Shown: positions 55,210-64,000, counted from the stretch's first letter. The stretch is DNA of 64,000 nt from CAVSUB01 sp963730995 (GCA_963730995.1 CAVSUB010000005.1:158179-222178); one strand, 5' to 3'. Numbers and translations: made by a program. The notes: generated by a model from the sequence alone, not told the origin.

Positions 55210-56918
55210 TGTTCCTGGGCTCTTCGATACAGCAGCTGCGGCTGCGTGAACACCAACTGTTTTTGGCGCTGACGATCGTCGTCGGCGTCTTGGCAGGGCT
55301 GTCGGCAGTCCTGTTCACCGTGGCCATCGATTGGACGACGCGTCTCTTCTTTGGTCTCGATCCGTCCGCAGTGCGGCTATTTGTCGTGCCCGTTGCCGTG
55401 AGTCTCGTGACCGGCGCGCTTCTGGCTTGGGTGTTTCCGGACGTGCGTGGCAGCGGCGTACCGCAGACTGAAGCCGCGTATCACCTGCACAACGGCGTCA
55501 TTCCTGGTCGCGTGCCTCTCGGGAAATTCATCACTGGCGTGCTGTGCATCGGGTCGGGCCACTCGATGGGTCGCGAGGGCCCGTCGGTTCAGATTGGCGC
55601 TGGCCTCGCGTCCGTCGTCGGACGTTGGGTCCCGCTGTCTCCAGCACGTGTCAAGGACCTGGTGCCGGTCGGTGCAGCGGGCGCGTTGGCTGCCGCCTTC
55701 AATACGCCAGTCGCTGCCGTGCTCTTCGCCCTGGAGGAAATCATCGGCGACATGAACGCCACGCTGCTCGGGTCAACCGTTGTTGCGTCTGTCGCCTCAG
55801 TCGTCGTTGAACGATCGATTCTCGGAAATGAGCCCCTGTTTCGCGTGCCCGCGTATCACTTACAGCATCCGATCGAGCTGTTGGCGTACGCAGCGCTGGG
55901 GATCGTGGGCGGGGTCGTTTCGCTCGTGTTCTGTAAAGGCCTTCTCGCTGCGCGGCGCCTGTTCATGGGATTGCCCCCGTGGACCCGCATCTGGCAACCC
56001 GCCCTGGGCGGTCTTGTGATTGGCGGACTCCTGGTCTTCCGTCCTCAGGTGATGGGCGTTGGCTACGAATACGTGGATCAGGCTCTCAATGGCGGGTTGG
56101 TCCTCAAGACGATGGTTCTCTTGTGCGCCCTGAAGCTGGTCGCCACCACCGTGTCGTATTCGTCCGGCAATGCCGGCGGAATCTTCGCCCCGAGCCTGTA
56201 TATCGGCGCCATGGCAGGCGGTGCCGTGGGCAGTGTTGTCCATCAGCTCGCGCCCCTGCAGACGGCGGACGCTGGAGCCTATGCCCTGGTCGGAATGGGC
56301 ACGCTCTTCGCGGGCATCATCCGGGCTCCGATGACCTCCGTCTTCATGATCTTCGAGATCACGCAGGACTATCAGATTCTCGTGCCGCTCATGGTGGCCA
56401 ATCTGCTCAGTTACCTCATTTCTCGTCGCTTTCAGCCGACGCCCGTGTACCACGCGTTGCTGCAGCAGGATCGCGTGCACCTGCCGTCGCCGGCGACTCG
56501 CATCGCGTCTGCCTCTTGGACCGCCGCCGACGTCATGGGCTCGGACGTGAGCCTGATTCTGCCTGAGACAACTGTGCAGGACATGTGGGCTGCGTCGAGG
56601 AGGGACTCCGTGTCGGCGTACTTGATCGGCACACCGGAGCGATTGGTCGGCATGGTGAGTGCTCAGCAGCTCGCCGCGGCCGTGGAGTCGGGTCGCCTGT
56701 CGGATGCGGTCGGCTCACTCCTCGACGATGAGATCGTGCACGCGCATCCGGACCATCCATCCGAGACCGTGCTGGAGCGATTGGCTCACACCGGCGGGAT
56801 TCTTCCGATTGTGAGTCGTGACGACACGCAAAGGATCCTGGGCGTGGTGACCTTTCCGCACATCATGCAATTCATGCGGAAGCGGCCTGCCGCGAGCACA
56901 GCGGCACCGTTCGAATAA
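55209..56918 (+). CDS. CLC-family chloride channel/exchanger with C-terminal CBS pair
   Basis: 569 residues. CLC selectivity motifs: GSGVPQ, SMGREGPSVQIG (with the gating Glu), GGIFAPSLYIG, and the Tyr of the external pore region near the end of the membrane part. The intracellular proton Glu is present in VLFALEEIIGD, so it is likely a Cl-/H+ exchanger rather than a pure channel. From ~440 a CBS-domain pair follows (TAADVMGSDVSLILPETTV; IVSRDDTQRILGVVTFPHIM). E. coli CLC antiporters support extreme acid resistance together with decarboxylase systems (established), which fits the island at 7-22 kb. Confidence 0.93.
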   Translation: MFLGSSIQQLRLREHQLFLALTIVVGVLAGLSAVLFTVAIDWTTRLFFGLDPSAVRLFVVPVAVSLVTGALLAWVFPDVRGSGVPQTEAAYHLHNGVIPGRVPLGKFITGVLCIGSGHSMGREGPSVQIGAGLASVVGRWVPLSPARVKDLVPVGAAGALAAAFNTPVAAVLFALEEIIGDMNATLLGSTVVASVASVVVERSILGNEPLFRVPAYHLQHPIELLAYAALGIVGGVVSLVFCKGLLAARRLFMGLPPWTRIWQPALGGLVIGGLLVFRPQVMGVGYEYVDQALNGGLVLKTMVLLCALKLVATTVSYSSGNAGGIFAPSLYIGAMAGGAVGSVVHQLAPLQTADAGAYALVGMGTLFAGIIRAPMTSVFMIFEITQDYQILVPLMVANLLSYLISRRFQPTPVYHALLQQDRVHLPSPATRIASASWTAADVMGSDVSLILPETTVQDMWAASRRDSVSAYLIGTPERLVGMVSAQQLAAAVESGRLSDAVGSLLDDEIVHAHPDHPSETVLERLAHTGGILPIVSRDDTQRILGVVTFPHIMQFMRKRPAASTAAPFE

Positions 56919-56961
56919 TCGCAGGTTCGGTCTGAGATCTCTCTCACATCTGACCAAGGCT

Positions 56962-57636
56962 ATGACAAAGGGACCACGGAACAATAGGCGAGGTTTCTAT
57001 GATCGGATCAGCCGAGCGTACGATCTCATTGCCGATTCGAGCGAACACGCAGTCCGCGACTTTGGTGTTCAGGCGCTCGGGGTCTCCCACGGCCAGCGAG
57101 TGCTCGAGATCGGATGTGGCACAGGTCACGGCCTGGTCAGCCTTGCCCACGCTGTCGGTCACACTGGTCAGATTCATGGAGTCGACATCTCTTGGGGCAT
57201 GATGGCCGTTGCACGGGCCCGCGTTCGGTCGGCTGGCTTGCGGAACGTCACGCTCACGATTGGTGATGCGCGCGTCCTGTGCTTTCGATCGAGTGTGTTT
57301 GACGCGGTGTTCATGAGCTTTACTCTCGAACTCTTCGAAAAGGCGATTCCGAACGTGCTTGCAGAGGTGGGACGCGTGCTGCGAATGGGTGGTCGTGTGG
57401 CCATCGTGGCGATGTCGGACTCGGATCAGACGAACGCCATGATCGATCTGTACGAATGGCTACATCGGCGTTGGCCTCACTTCATCGACTGCAGGCCCAT
57501 CGATGTTGTCGGCGTGCTTCGTGGGGCACACTTCTACGCATCGACCGCCCAGACCACGGCGATTTGGGGCCTACCAGTCGTCGCCGCCGTTGGAATCAAA
57601 GCGTCGGTCGGATCGCAGGAAGGTTCGACTCCATGA
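56962..57636 (+). CDS. SAM-dependent methyltransferase (UbiE-like, class I)
   Basis: 224 residues. Rossmann methyltransferase motif I VLEIGCGTGHG, acidic residue in HGVDISWGM, motif II/III DAVFMSFTLELFE and LAEVGRVLRMGGRVAIVAM. Substrate not known. Its stop overlaps the start of the MarR gene (ATGA), so this is an operon with its probable regulator. Confidence 0.88.
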   Translation: MTKGPRNNRRGFYDRISRAYDLIADSSEHAVRDFGVQALGVSHGQRVLEIGCGTGHGLVSLAHAVGHTGQIHGVDISWGMMAVARARVRSAGLRNVTLTIGDARVLCFRSSVFDAVFMSFTLELFEKAIPNVLAEVGRVLRMGGRVAIVAMSDSDQTNAMIDLYEWLHRRWPHFIDCRPIDVVGVLRGAHFYASTAQTTAIWGLPVVAAVGIKASVGSQEGSTP

Positions 57637-58215
57637 CGAACCGTCGATCCAAGGCTACAACTGAATCGTCCGGAACACTTGACCTGGATCCGATTCTAGA
57701 TTTCATGCGCCTGCTGTGGAGCGTCGAGCATGGACTTCAGAGCACCTCAAAACGAATGGAGGCCACTCTCGGGATTACCGGTCCACAACGGCTGGTACTT
57801 CGAATCGTGACGGAACGTCCTGGTCTTTCCGCTGGAGAGGTCGCGCGTATCGTCCACCTGCACCCGAGCACGATCACGGGAATCCTCCAGCGACTCGTCC
57901 GAAAGGGTCTTCTTCAATGCGAGCGCGATCGGCGAGACACTCGACGCGTCCGGTTGCTACCCTCAGGCCGCGGCGAAGGGTTTCGTTCCGGCGTCGGCCG
58001 CCACCGTTGAATCAGCCGTCACACGCGCTCTTGCAAACATCCCCAAGGATCGTGTGCGTCACGCTCGGGGAGTGCTGGCTGCGATCGCCAGGGCACTGAC
58101 CGATGACCGCGATAGGAGTGCCGCTGCGCCTAGGAAGCACGCGGGCGTTTCGAAAGAACGTCGGCCGGACGAGCCACGGCGTCGGATATCGCCACGAAAC
58201 CCCAATCGCGACTGA
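57633..58215 (+). CDS. MarR-family transcriptional regulator (one frameshift)
   Basis: About 193 residues after removing one G near 57966-57967. Winged-helix MarR core: QRLVLRIVTERPGLSAGEVA, RIVHLHPSTITGILQRLVRK, GLLQCERDRRDTRRVRLLPS, then a C-terminal dimerisation helix in the shifted frame (VESAVTRALANIPKDRVRHA) and a basic, disordered tail. As given, the frame ends early at 58010 with a nonsense tail. It overlaps the methyltransferase gene by 4 bp and probably regulates this operon. Confidence 0.8.
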
Positions 58216-58476
58216 CCGGAAGACCGTTGTTAGAGACCCCGCTTGCCGGCTGACACCAAGCAAGCGCGCAGCGTCGAGCGCGCACCGAGTGGACTGAAGG
58301 CAGCGTGCCAAACCAGGGAGCGTGAGGTTCGCCGCCATGTGGGGTTGTCAACAGATCCGGTCGCGGCAATACTTGGGCGAGAGCTGAACAGAACGTCAAA
58401 GGAGTGCAGCGTTGTGGCTGCAGGAACCGGGGTGGTCGGGCCGCCACCCCAATGGTCGCACGACCAGAGGGTTCTC

Positions 58477-59841
58477 GTGGCGCACGCGCTCAGGCTATCC
58501 CCCGCGAAACGACTGCTGCTGTTGATCCTTCTCGCGGCGCTGCCCGCGATCGCATTCGCGCAGACCCACGAGCCGTCGGCGTCCCACTCAGACCCCGTCA
58601 CGCCAGTCGTCATCGCGCTGGCCATCATTCTGGCTGCCGCCAAACTTGGCGGTCACCTTGCTGCGCGAGTCGGCCAACCGGCGGTCTTGGGCGAGCTCGT
58701 AGCGGGTGTGGTGCTGGGCAGCCTGGACCTTGCGGGTATCAGCTGGTTTGGCAGCATTGAGCGGGATCCGACGGTCGACATCCTGGCGCGACTGGGCGTT
58801 GTGATTCTTCTCTTCGAGGTAGGCCTGGAGTCGACGGTCCGCGACATGTTGAAGGTGGGACTGCCGTCACTCCTCGTGGCAGTGCTCGGTGTTGCTGTTC
58901 CGTTCGCACTTGGCTGGGGCGTTGGGGCCCTGCTCCTGCCCGAGAGGAGTGTGTACGTCCATGCCTTCCTCGGCGCGACGCTGACGGCCACGAGCGTCGG
59001 TATCACGGCCCGGGTCCTGCAGGACCTTGGCCGCTCCAAAACGGCTGAAGCTCGCGTCATCCTCGGAGCTGCGGTGATCGACGATGTGCTCGGCCTGGTC
59101 ATACTGGCAGTCGTTGGCGGTGTGATCGCCGCGGCCGATCGAGGTGCCTCACTGCCGGCAAGCGAGGTCGCCCTTATCCTGGGCAAGGCGGTCGCATTCC
59201 TATTCGGTGCTCTCACTCTCGGTGTGTACCTGTCGCCGTGGCTGTTCAGCATCGCATCCCGTCTGAGTGGCCGCGGCGTGCTGTTGGCGACGGCATTAAT
59301 CTTTTGTTTCGGCTTGGCCTACGTGGCGGCATACGTTGGGCTGGCGCCAATCGTCGGTGCGTACGCCGCGGGTCTGATCCTTGACGATGCGCACTTCCGC
59401 GATTTCGTCAACCGGGGCGAGCAGCAGCTCGAGCGCCTGGTCCATCCGATCTCCAGTTTCCTCGTGCCGGTGTTCTTCGTGCTGATGGGTATGCGCGTGG
59501 ATCTGACTGCATTTGCGAACCCTCACGTGTTGGGTCTCGCGGCACTGCTGACGGTGGCCGCAATAGTCGGCAAGCAGGCGTGCTCCCTTGGCGCGCTCGA
59601 CCGATCGCTCGACCGCTTGTCGATCGGTATTGGCATGACTCCGCGCGGAGAGGTCGGTCTCATCTTCGCGAACATCGGCCTCAGCCTCAGCATCGGCGGC
59701 CAACCGATCGTCGATGCGGGGATCTTTTCTGCGGTCGTCATCATGGTGATCGTCACAACGATGTCGACGCCCGCTGCGCTCAGATGGAGCATGGCGCGCA
59801 GTGCGCGTCGTCAGGACAGGCCGTCACGTGGACGAATGTGA
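58477..59841 (+). CDS. CPA2-family cation/proton antiporter (KefB/NapA-like)
   Basis: 454 residues from GTG 58477 (agaggg upstream, signal-like leader MAHALRLSPAKRLLLLILLAALPAIAFA-Q). Typical Na+/H+ exchanger core: GQPAVLGELVAGVVLG, RLGVVILLFEVGLE, the ion-binding Asp-Asp in GAAVIDDVLGLV, PIVGAYAAGLILDD, FFVLMGMRVDL and TPRGEVGLIFANIGLS. No RCK (TrkA_N) domain. Exports Na+ or K+ in exchange for protons (family knowledge). Confidence 0.9.
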   Translation: MAHALRLSPAKRLLLLILLAALPAIAFAQTHEPSASHSDPVTPVVIALAIILAAAKLGGHLAARVGQPAVLGELVAGVVLGSLDLAGISWFGSIERDPTVDILARLGVVILLFEVGLESTVRDMLKVGLPSLLVAVLGVAVPFALGWGVGALLLPERSVYVHAFLGATLTATSVGITARVLQDLGRSKTAEARVILGAAVIDDVLGLVILAVVGGVIAAADRGASLPASEVALILGKAVAFLFGALTLGVYLSPWLFSIASRLSGRGVLLATALIFCFGLAYVAAYVGLAPIVGAYAAGLILDDAHFRDFVNRGEQQLERLVHPISSFLVPVFFVLMGMRVDLTAFANPHVLGLAALLTVAAIVGKQACSLGALDRSLDRLSIGIGMTPRGEVGLIFANIGLSLSIGGQPIVDAGIFSAVVIMVIVTTMSTPAALRWSMARSARRQDRPSRGRM

Positions 59842-59872
59842 TGCCCGGCCAAATCACACATCACCAGGTCCG

Positions 59873-60058
59873 ATGTTTCTCGTCAGAGACATCATGTTCT
59901 ACAAACCGGGACAAGCACGACCGATGGTCCAGAAGTTCCTCGCGCTCGACCAGCTCGGTGAAACCATCAAGACTCTTGCCTTTGCGATATGCACTCGTTC
60001 GAAGAGAAAGCTCGCCCGTTCAGGCCGCGACGCGTCTTGCCACCGGTGCTCTGGCTGA
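59873..60058 (+). pseudogene. Fragment of a small conserved protein (NIPSNAP-like N-terminus)
   Basis: The first ~30 codons read MFLVRDIMFYKPGQARPMVQ and KFLALDQLGET, which resembles the start of short ~90-110-residue proteins of the dimeric alpha-beta barrel/NIPSNAP type. After that the frame loses resemblance and runs antisense into msrQ. It looks like a remnant truncated at its 3' side around 59970. The family link is from memory and is tentative. Confidence 0.4.
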
Positions 60059-60694
60059 GCGACCCCACCACCACGCTCGGAAGAAAAGGAGGAGTCCTAT
60101 GACAAGTGCGTACGTCTCCGGGCGGCGTACGTCGGCTTTCACCAGCCACCAGTAGTGGAGCACTGCGGCAGTTGCCGCTACGTAGGTCAGTCTGTGCAGC
60201 AACTGCCATCGACGCCCGCCCAGCCGTCGAATCATGCCCGCCGTCGACGTGAGCGCCAGCGGTAACATGCACAGCCACGAGGCGACGCCCACGGTAATGA
60301 ACGGCCGCTTGAGGACATCAGGCAGCGTCGCCTTCGCGAGAGCGCCCACCGTTCGCCACGCGACGATACCGGCGGGAAGATCAAGACTGGCCAGACGGTC
60401 CGCAACGAGATAGGTCAGGAGATGAAGGGATCCGTAGAAGAAGGCGAAGAGGCCGAGCATCCGCCGGAACCGGATCACACCATTCCAACCGGTCAGTCGC
60501 CTGAGCGGTGTCATGGCTAACGTGATGCAAAGAAAACGCAGCGTCCACACGCCCGTTTCGTTGGTGATAGCCGCGAGAGGGTCGGCGCTGAGCTGATCGG
60601 TCAGGGCGGCTACCACCAGCGACGCAGCTGGAGCGAGTGATCCGAGAAACAATGCGGGCTTTGCGACCCACCGTACAATTTGGTTCGACGTCAC
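60020..60694 (-). CDS. msrQ: Protein-methionine-sulfoxide reductase heme-binding membrane subunit MsrQ
   Basis: 224 residues, six helices. Ferric-reductase-like membrane protein supplying electrons to MsrP. Family marks: ETGVWTLRFLCITLAMTPLR, RRMLGLFAFFYGSLHLLTYL (heme His), PFITVGVASWLCMLPLALTS, LHRLTYVAATAAVLHYWWL (heme His residues). It begins 3 bp after the msrP stop on the minus strand: the classic msrPQ operon. Confidence 0.95.
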   Translation of the reverse strand: MTSNQIVRWVAKPALFLGSLAPAASLVVAALTDQLSADPLAAITNETGVWTLRFLCITLAMTPLRRLTGWNGVIRFRRMLGLFAFFYGSLHLLTYLVADRLASLDLPAGIVAWRTVGALAKATLPDVLKRPFITVGVASWLCMLPLALTSTAGMIRRLGGRRWQLLHRLTYVAATAAVLHYWWLVKADVRRPETYALVIGLLLFFRAWWWGRSARAPVARRVAA

Positions 60695-60697
60695 AAC

Positions 60698-61660
60698 TCA
60701 GAAGTTCTTCCTCAGGTCCATGCCCGAGTACAGACTTGCGACCTGATCGGCGTACCCGTTGAACAGCAGCGTTTTGCGATTCTTAAAGAATCCGGGCAGA
60801 CGCCGTTCCGTGGCCTGGCTCCATCGCGGGTGGTCCACTGTCGGATTCACGTTGGCGTAGAAGCCGTACTCCTGCGGCGCCTGCCTCCGCCACGTGTTCA
60901 GCGGCTGCTGCTCCACGAAACGGATCTTGACGATGGACTTGGCGTGCTTGAAGCCGTACTTCCAGGGCACAGCCAGCCGGAGCGGCGCGCCATTCTGGTT
61001 GGGCAACACCTCGCCGTACAAGCCGACGACGAGGATCGTCAGCGGGTGGATGGCCTCGTCCATCCGGAGACCTTCGACGTACGGCCATGGCAGCACCGGT
61101 CCCCGGGTGCCCGGCATCTGTTTCGGGTCGCTCAAGGAGGTGAACTCGACGAAGCGTGCCCTTGATGTGGGTTCGCATTTCTTGATGAAGTCGGCCAGCG
61201 GAAACCCGACCCACGGAATTACCATCGACCACGCTTCGACGCAGCGATGTCGATACACGCGCTCTTCGAGTGTTCTCCCCTTGAGCACGTCTTCGAGGTG
61301 GTAGACCGCCGGCTTGTTGCACTCGCCCTCGACGGCCACGGTCCACGGCTCCGTCACGAGCGTGCGGGCGAGGCGTGCCGGCTGTTCCTTGTCGGTGCCG
61401 AACTCGTAGTAATTGTTGTAGTTGGTGATTTGCTCCCACGTGTTGGGTCGCTCATCAGTGCTGTAGCTGCTCGCCGCAACGTTCGCCAGTTTCTTTCCAT
61501 GCGCCGCCGGCTGCGCTGCATGAATAAGTGCGTCGGCGCCCAGCATCGCCCCGGCTGTCGCCAACGTTGTGGCGGACCGCATGAAGGTCCGCCGGTCCAT
61601 GTACAGGCGCTTGTCGGTGATTTCGGAGCTTGGAATGCTCGCTGAAGATTTGATCAACAT
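60698..61660 (-). CDS. msrP: Protein-methionine-sulfoxide reductase catalytic molybdoprotein MsrP
   Basis: 320 residues. Periplasmic molybdopterin enzyme that repairs methionine sulfoxide in envelope proteins. Twin-arginine signal (MDRRTFMRSATTLATAGAML), preceded by a short extension as in other MsrP proteins. The Mo-ligand Cys is in YRHRCVEAWSMVIPW. Also ITNYNNYYEFGTDKEQPA and LRLAVPWKYGFKHAKSIVKI. Co-transcribed with msrQ. Typically induced by HOCl or other oxidants (family knowledge). Confidence 0.95.
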   Translation of the reverse strand: MLIKSSASIPSSEITDKRLYMDRRTFMRSATTLATAGAMLGADALIHAAQPAAHGKKLANVAASSYSTDERPNTWEQITNYNNYYEFGTDKEQPARLARTLVTEPWTVAVEGECNKPAVYHLEDVLKGRTLEERVYRHRCVEAWSMVIPWVGFPLADFIKKCEPTSRARFVEFTSLSDPKQMPGTRGPVLPWPYVEGLRMDEAIHPLTILVVGLYGEVLPNQNGAPLRLAVPWKYGFKHAKSIVKIRFVEQQPLNTWRRQAPQEYGFYANVNPTVDHPRWSQATERRLPGFFKNRKTLLFNGYADQVASLYSGMDLRKNF

Positions 61661-61778
61661 GATGTCGTGGTCCGATTACGATCGACGCCTAGACAATCAG
61701 GCCTCGGCGCTACGTTCAGTCATCTGATGCCGACGGTGCGTGGATTGATTCCGGCCTCGACGGAGGCGCGCGACGCGC

Positions 61779-62192
61779 TCATGACGTTGTTCGCATCACC
61801 GGGCGAGCACTGCGCGCACGGCCAGGCCCATCCTGTGAGATCAGTCGGTAGGAGAGATACGAGCTACCGACCAGGACCAACCCGATGAGTGCCGGCATCC
61901 AGCCGCTGGGGGAGTCGCCGACTGACAGGTGTGAATACAGGGCACCGATCACGTCAAAGACCAAGCCGGCGTATGCCCACTCCTTGAGTCTTTGGAAGGC
62001 CGGAATAAGAACCGCGATGATGCCGAGCGTCTTGGCCGTACCGAGGAATGGGAGTAGATACACGGGATACCCGAGATGGCCAAAGATGGACACGGCTTGA
62101 GGCAGCCTCAGGACATCCGGAATAGATGCCAGCAGCATGAACGCCGCCATCAGGCTTGTAATAATCCAGTAGGGAGTCTTCGCGTTCTTCAC
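61779..62192 (-). CDS. DoxX-family membrane protein
   Basis: 137 residues, four hydrophobic helices (YWIITSLMAAFMLLASIPDV, VYLLPFLGTAKTLGIIAVLI, AYAGLVFDVIGALYSHL). Matches the short DoxX/DoxX-like group, small quinone-linked or stress-associated membrane proteins. Lies 119 bp from msrP on the same strand, with another DoxX homologue at the right edge. Confidence 0.78.
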   Translation of the reverse strand: MKNAKTPYWIITSLMAAFMLLASIPDVLRLPQAVSIFGHLGYPVYLLPFLGTAKTLGIIAVLIPAFQRLKEWAYAGLVFDVIGALYSHLSVGDSPSGWMPALIGLVLVGSSYLSYRLISQDGPGRARSARPVMRTTS

Positions 62193-62313
62193 GTGGTGTG
62201 CTCCTGAGTCAGATATCGACGAACTGATCTCGGCTCGTAGGAATCGTCATGTTCCGTTCATGAGCGGTAACGGGGAGTCCGGTCGACTCCCTACCACCGC
62301 GAGTGCATTGCGT

Positions 62314-63403
62314 TCAATTGCGATCCCGGTCGCCAGCCGAGAGAATCGCCACGCCGTTCGCGTCGGCCACGCCAACCGTGATCGGCGTCCCTTGCGCGGT
62401 GAGTTCGCCGAACTCGTTGTAACTGAACAGCGACAAAGTGAGACTGGCCAGCGCCGTGGTCGATCACGCCGAGAACGCCTGCGTCCGCGTCGATGTCGGC
62501 CGGGGCTCCTCCGGTGGCAATGGCGGCCGCGACCTGGCTGTCCACGAACACATGGCTTCCCGTGCCAATCAAGCGGCTGATCGTCTTGCTGCCCGTGTTG
62601 GCAGTGAACACGTATTTCCCAACTCTGGTCATCCAGCAGTCAGCCGTCTGGCCGGCGTCCACCACCGACGTAAACGCTCCGTTGCGGAACAGACCGTCCT
62701 GACTGGAGTGTGCCAGGGTGATGACGGCCGTCCCGTCGCGGTAGACCGCAAAGCCGAACGGCGTCAGGGTGCCCTGGGGTGCGGAGATTGCCGTGGGAAT
62801 CGCTCCGGTCACGCGGCCCTCGTCCAGCGACACGAGATCCACGGTGCCCGGATCCGGATCGGTCTTCAGCGTCACGAGCAATTGCTTGTCATTGATCACC
62901 CCGACCTGCGCCGTGCTGCCGCTGGGAGGAGCGCCGCCTCCGACCAGTTCCAGCCCGCTGGTACCATCGAGCCATTCCACCGTGTTCTGATGCAGGATGA
63001 ACGAATCGACGGTGGTCGCGCCCGCGACATACATGTGGTCGTTACCGAAATCCACGCTCACCGGCGCGCTGGTAGTTGAGACCACCTTGTCGAACTTCAG
63101 GATGTCGGCGTCGCGCCTGAACACGGCGACGGTATTCGATCCGTTGTTGACCGCCGCAACCAGTTCGCCATCGAATTGCTTAACCCCCCGCGCATTGCCG
63201 CCCACGCCACCCTTTCCGTGCGTCGACAGGCTTTGCAGCAGCGTGTGAGTGTCAGCGTCGTACACGTTGATTCGGTTCTCGATCGGATCGTTGGTCATCG
63301 TGACGACCAGGGTTCGGCCACGATGTTCCGCACGCACGTTGGTGACGCCGGCGGCGCACACCAGCACAAGTGCGGCACTGCACAATGCGACTCGCTTAGA
63401 CAT
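62314..63403 (-). CDS. Secreted beta-propeller (lactonase/YVTN-like) protein (one frameshift)
   Basis: About 363 residues from ATG 63403 (signal peptide MSKRVALCSAALVLVCAAGVTNVRA). The correct C-terminus appears after removing one base near 62435-62437, restoring LSLFSYNEFGELTAQGTPIT and a stop at 62314. Blade-like repeats: NRINVYDADTHTLLQSLSTH, NTVAVFRRDADILKFDKV, DPGTVDLVSLDEGRVTGAI, GFAVYRDGTAVITLAHSSQD. Seven-bladed propeller likely. Enzymatic role unknown. Confidence 0.75.
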
Positions 63404-63670
63404 ACCTACCTCTTCCTTTCGCTGTGAGTTTTTGTTCACGGGCGCGCCCCTGTGGTTCGATCCAGGCATTGCGTCCGAAGGTGTATGTCCGAGCCGCGGC
63501 AAAATATTCCGATGATGCGAACGGCCTTAGTGGTAGGGCGGCACGCGACGGGAATGGCATCGTCCGCGAGCAGAGACCAGCCCTTCTCGCAGCGATTCCC
63601 GGCGACTACGCGTTCAGATCCGTCTGCGTGGGAAAGGACGATGGTGGGTCGACTAGGTCGTGTGCTGACG

Positions 63671-64000
63671 TCACACTCGCCTGGCTCTGAGCCTGGCGAG
63701 CAGCCCGTCCACGGCAAGCGGTCCCGTGCCACCGAGAACGAGCGTTGCTAAACATGCAAGATACAGGAGGTCGGTCTCGTAGCCGGGCGGACCGAATTGG
63801 GCGCCGGACGCCGTGACCGCTTGAAGCTTGATCGAACTGAAGCCGTACGGAAGATGCACGGTCAGTGCGGCCACGAGCAGGATCATCGACATGGGCGCGC
63901 TCACCAGAGGAACAAAGGCACCCACCAGCACAGCCAGACCGCCAGCAATCTCAACGAGAATGGTCGTCCACCCTATAAACCCTGGTGCAGGAACACCGAT
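63671..64000 (-). CDS. DoxX-family membrane protein, N-terminus beyond right edge
   Basis: The frame stays open to base 64000. Visible ~109 residues include GWTTILVEIAGGLAVLVGAF, PMSMILLVAALTVHLPYGFS and a final helix (LLYLACLATLVLGGTGPLAV), the standard DoxX/SURF4-like pattern with the Gly-rich second helix. The start lies outside the window. Confidence 0.85.
   Translation of the reverse strand: MGVPAPGFIGWTTILVEIAGGLAVLVGAFVPLVSAPMSMILLVAALTVHLPYGFSSIKLQAVTASGAQFGPPGYETDLLYLACLATLVLGGTGPLAVDGLLARLRARRV

Noticed and set aside
1..64000. CRISPR arrays, tRNA or rRNA genes
   Set aside because: No regularly spaced repeats, cloverleaf-like sequences or rRNA signatures noticed.

Overview
The window is G+C-rich bacterial DNA with dense protein coding and no rRNA, tRNA or CRISPR array that I can see. 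The best taxonomic guess is an Acidobacteriota of the Vicinamibacteria type (inference). Supporting features are a large Oar-like TonB-dependent receptor with an N-terminal carboxypeptidase-regulatory-like domain, several multi-GAF/PAS histidine kinases and stand-alone receivers, small secreted DUF4136-type proteins, a sortase paired with an LPKTA-tailed protein in an outer-membrane-bearing cell, and dispersed palindromic repeats between genes.

Layout. 1-6.7 kb: a glycoside hydrolase family 13 enzyme cut by the left edge, an MscS channel, and a coupled pair of a sensor/HAMP/class III cyclase-like protein and an MscS channel with a C-terminal cyclic-nucleotide-binding-like domain. 7-22.2 kb: a same-strand island that looks built for proton and amino-acid handling. 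It holds a DcaP-like porin, a very large Orn/Lys/Arg decarboxylase, aspartate:alanine antiporter (AspT), aspartate 4-decarboxylase (AspD), a second AspT, a Ca2+/H+ antiporter, a VIT-type transporter, a dicarboxylate symporter fused to a solute-binding domain, and an ATP/ADP-translocase-family carrier. 22.3-28.5 kb: secreted proteins, including a possible kinase-fold protein, and the LPKTA protein with its convergent sortase. 28.6-42.7 kb: a signalling block with two NarL-type histidine kinases, three stand-alone receivers, a LuxR-type response regulator, a sigma-54 activator, a STAS protein, and the TonB receptor placed 2 nt before one of the kinases. 42.9-51.2 kb: envelope genes (lipoproteins, patatin with Omp85-type barrel, membrane glycosyltransferase, HExxH membrane protein, ICMT-like methyltransferase). 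51.3-53.9 kb: a tyrosine recombinase abutting a truncated FAD monooxygenase. 53.9-64 kb: zinc-ribbon/TPR protein coupled to a CLC channel, methyltransferase coupled to MarR, a CPA2 antiporter, msrPQ, a beta-propeller protein and two DoxX-family proteins, the last cut by the right edge.

A striking technical or biological feature is about 24 single-base frameshifts in otherwise well-conserved genes. Nearly all are repaired by removing one base from a short run. About 21 lie between 4.1 and 22.1 kb, three lie at 54.2, 58.0 and 62.4 kb, and none is evident in the 32 kb between. I annotate these genes as joined CDSs and treat the indels as probable sequence error unless reads say otherwise.

How it could work together (inference): the 7-22 kb island imports amino acids, decarboxylates them (consuming cytoplasmic protons) and exports the products electrogenically. 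CLC and cation/proton antiporters are encoded further right. This would support acid tolerance or proton-motive-force generation, while the MscS pairs and the signalling block handle envelope and nutrient sensing.
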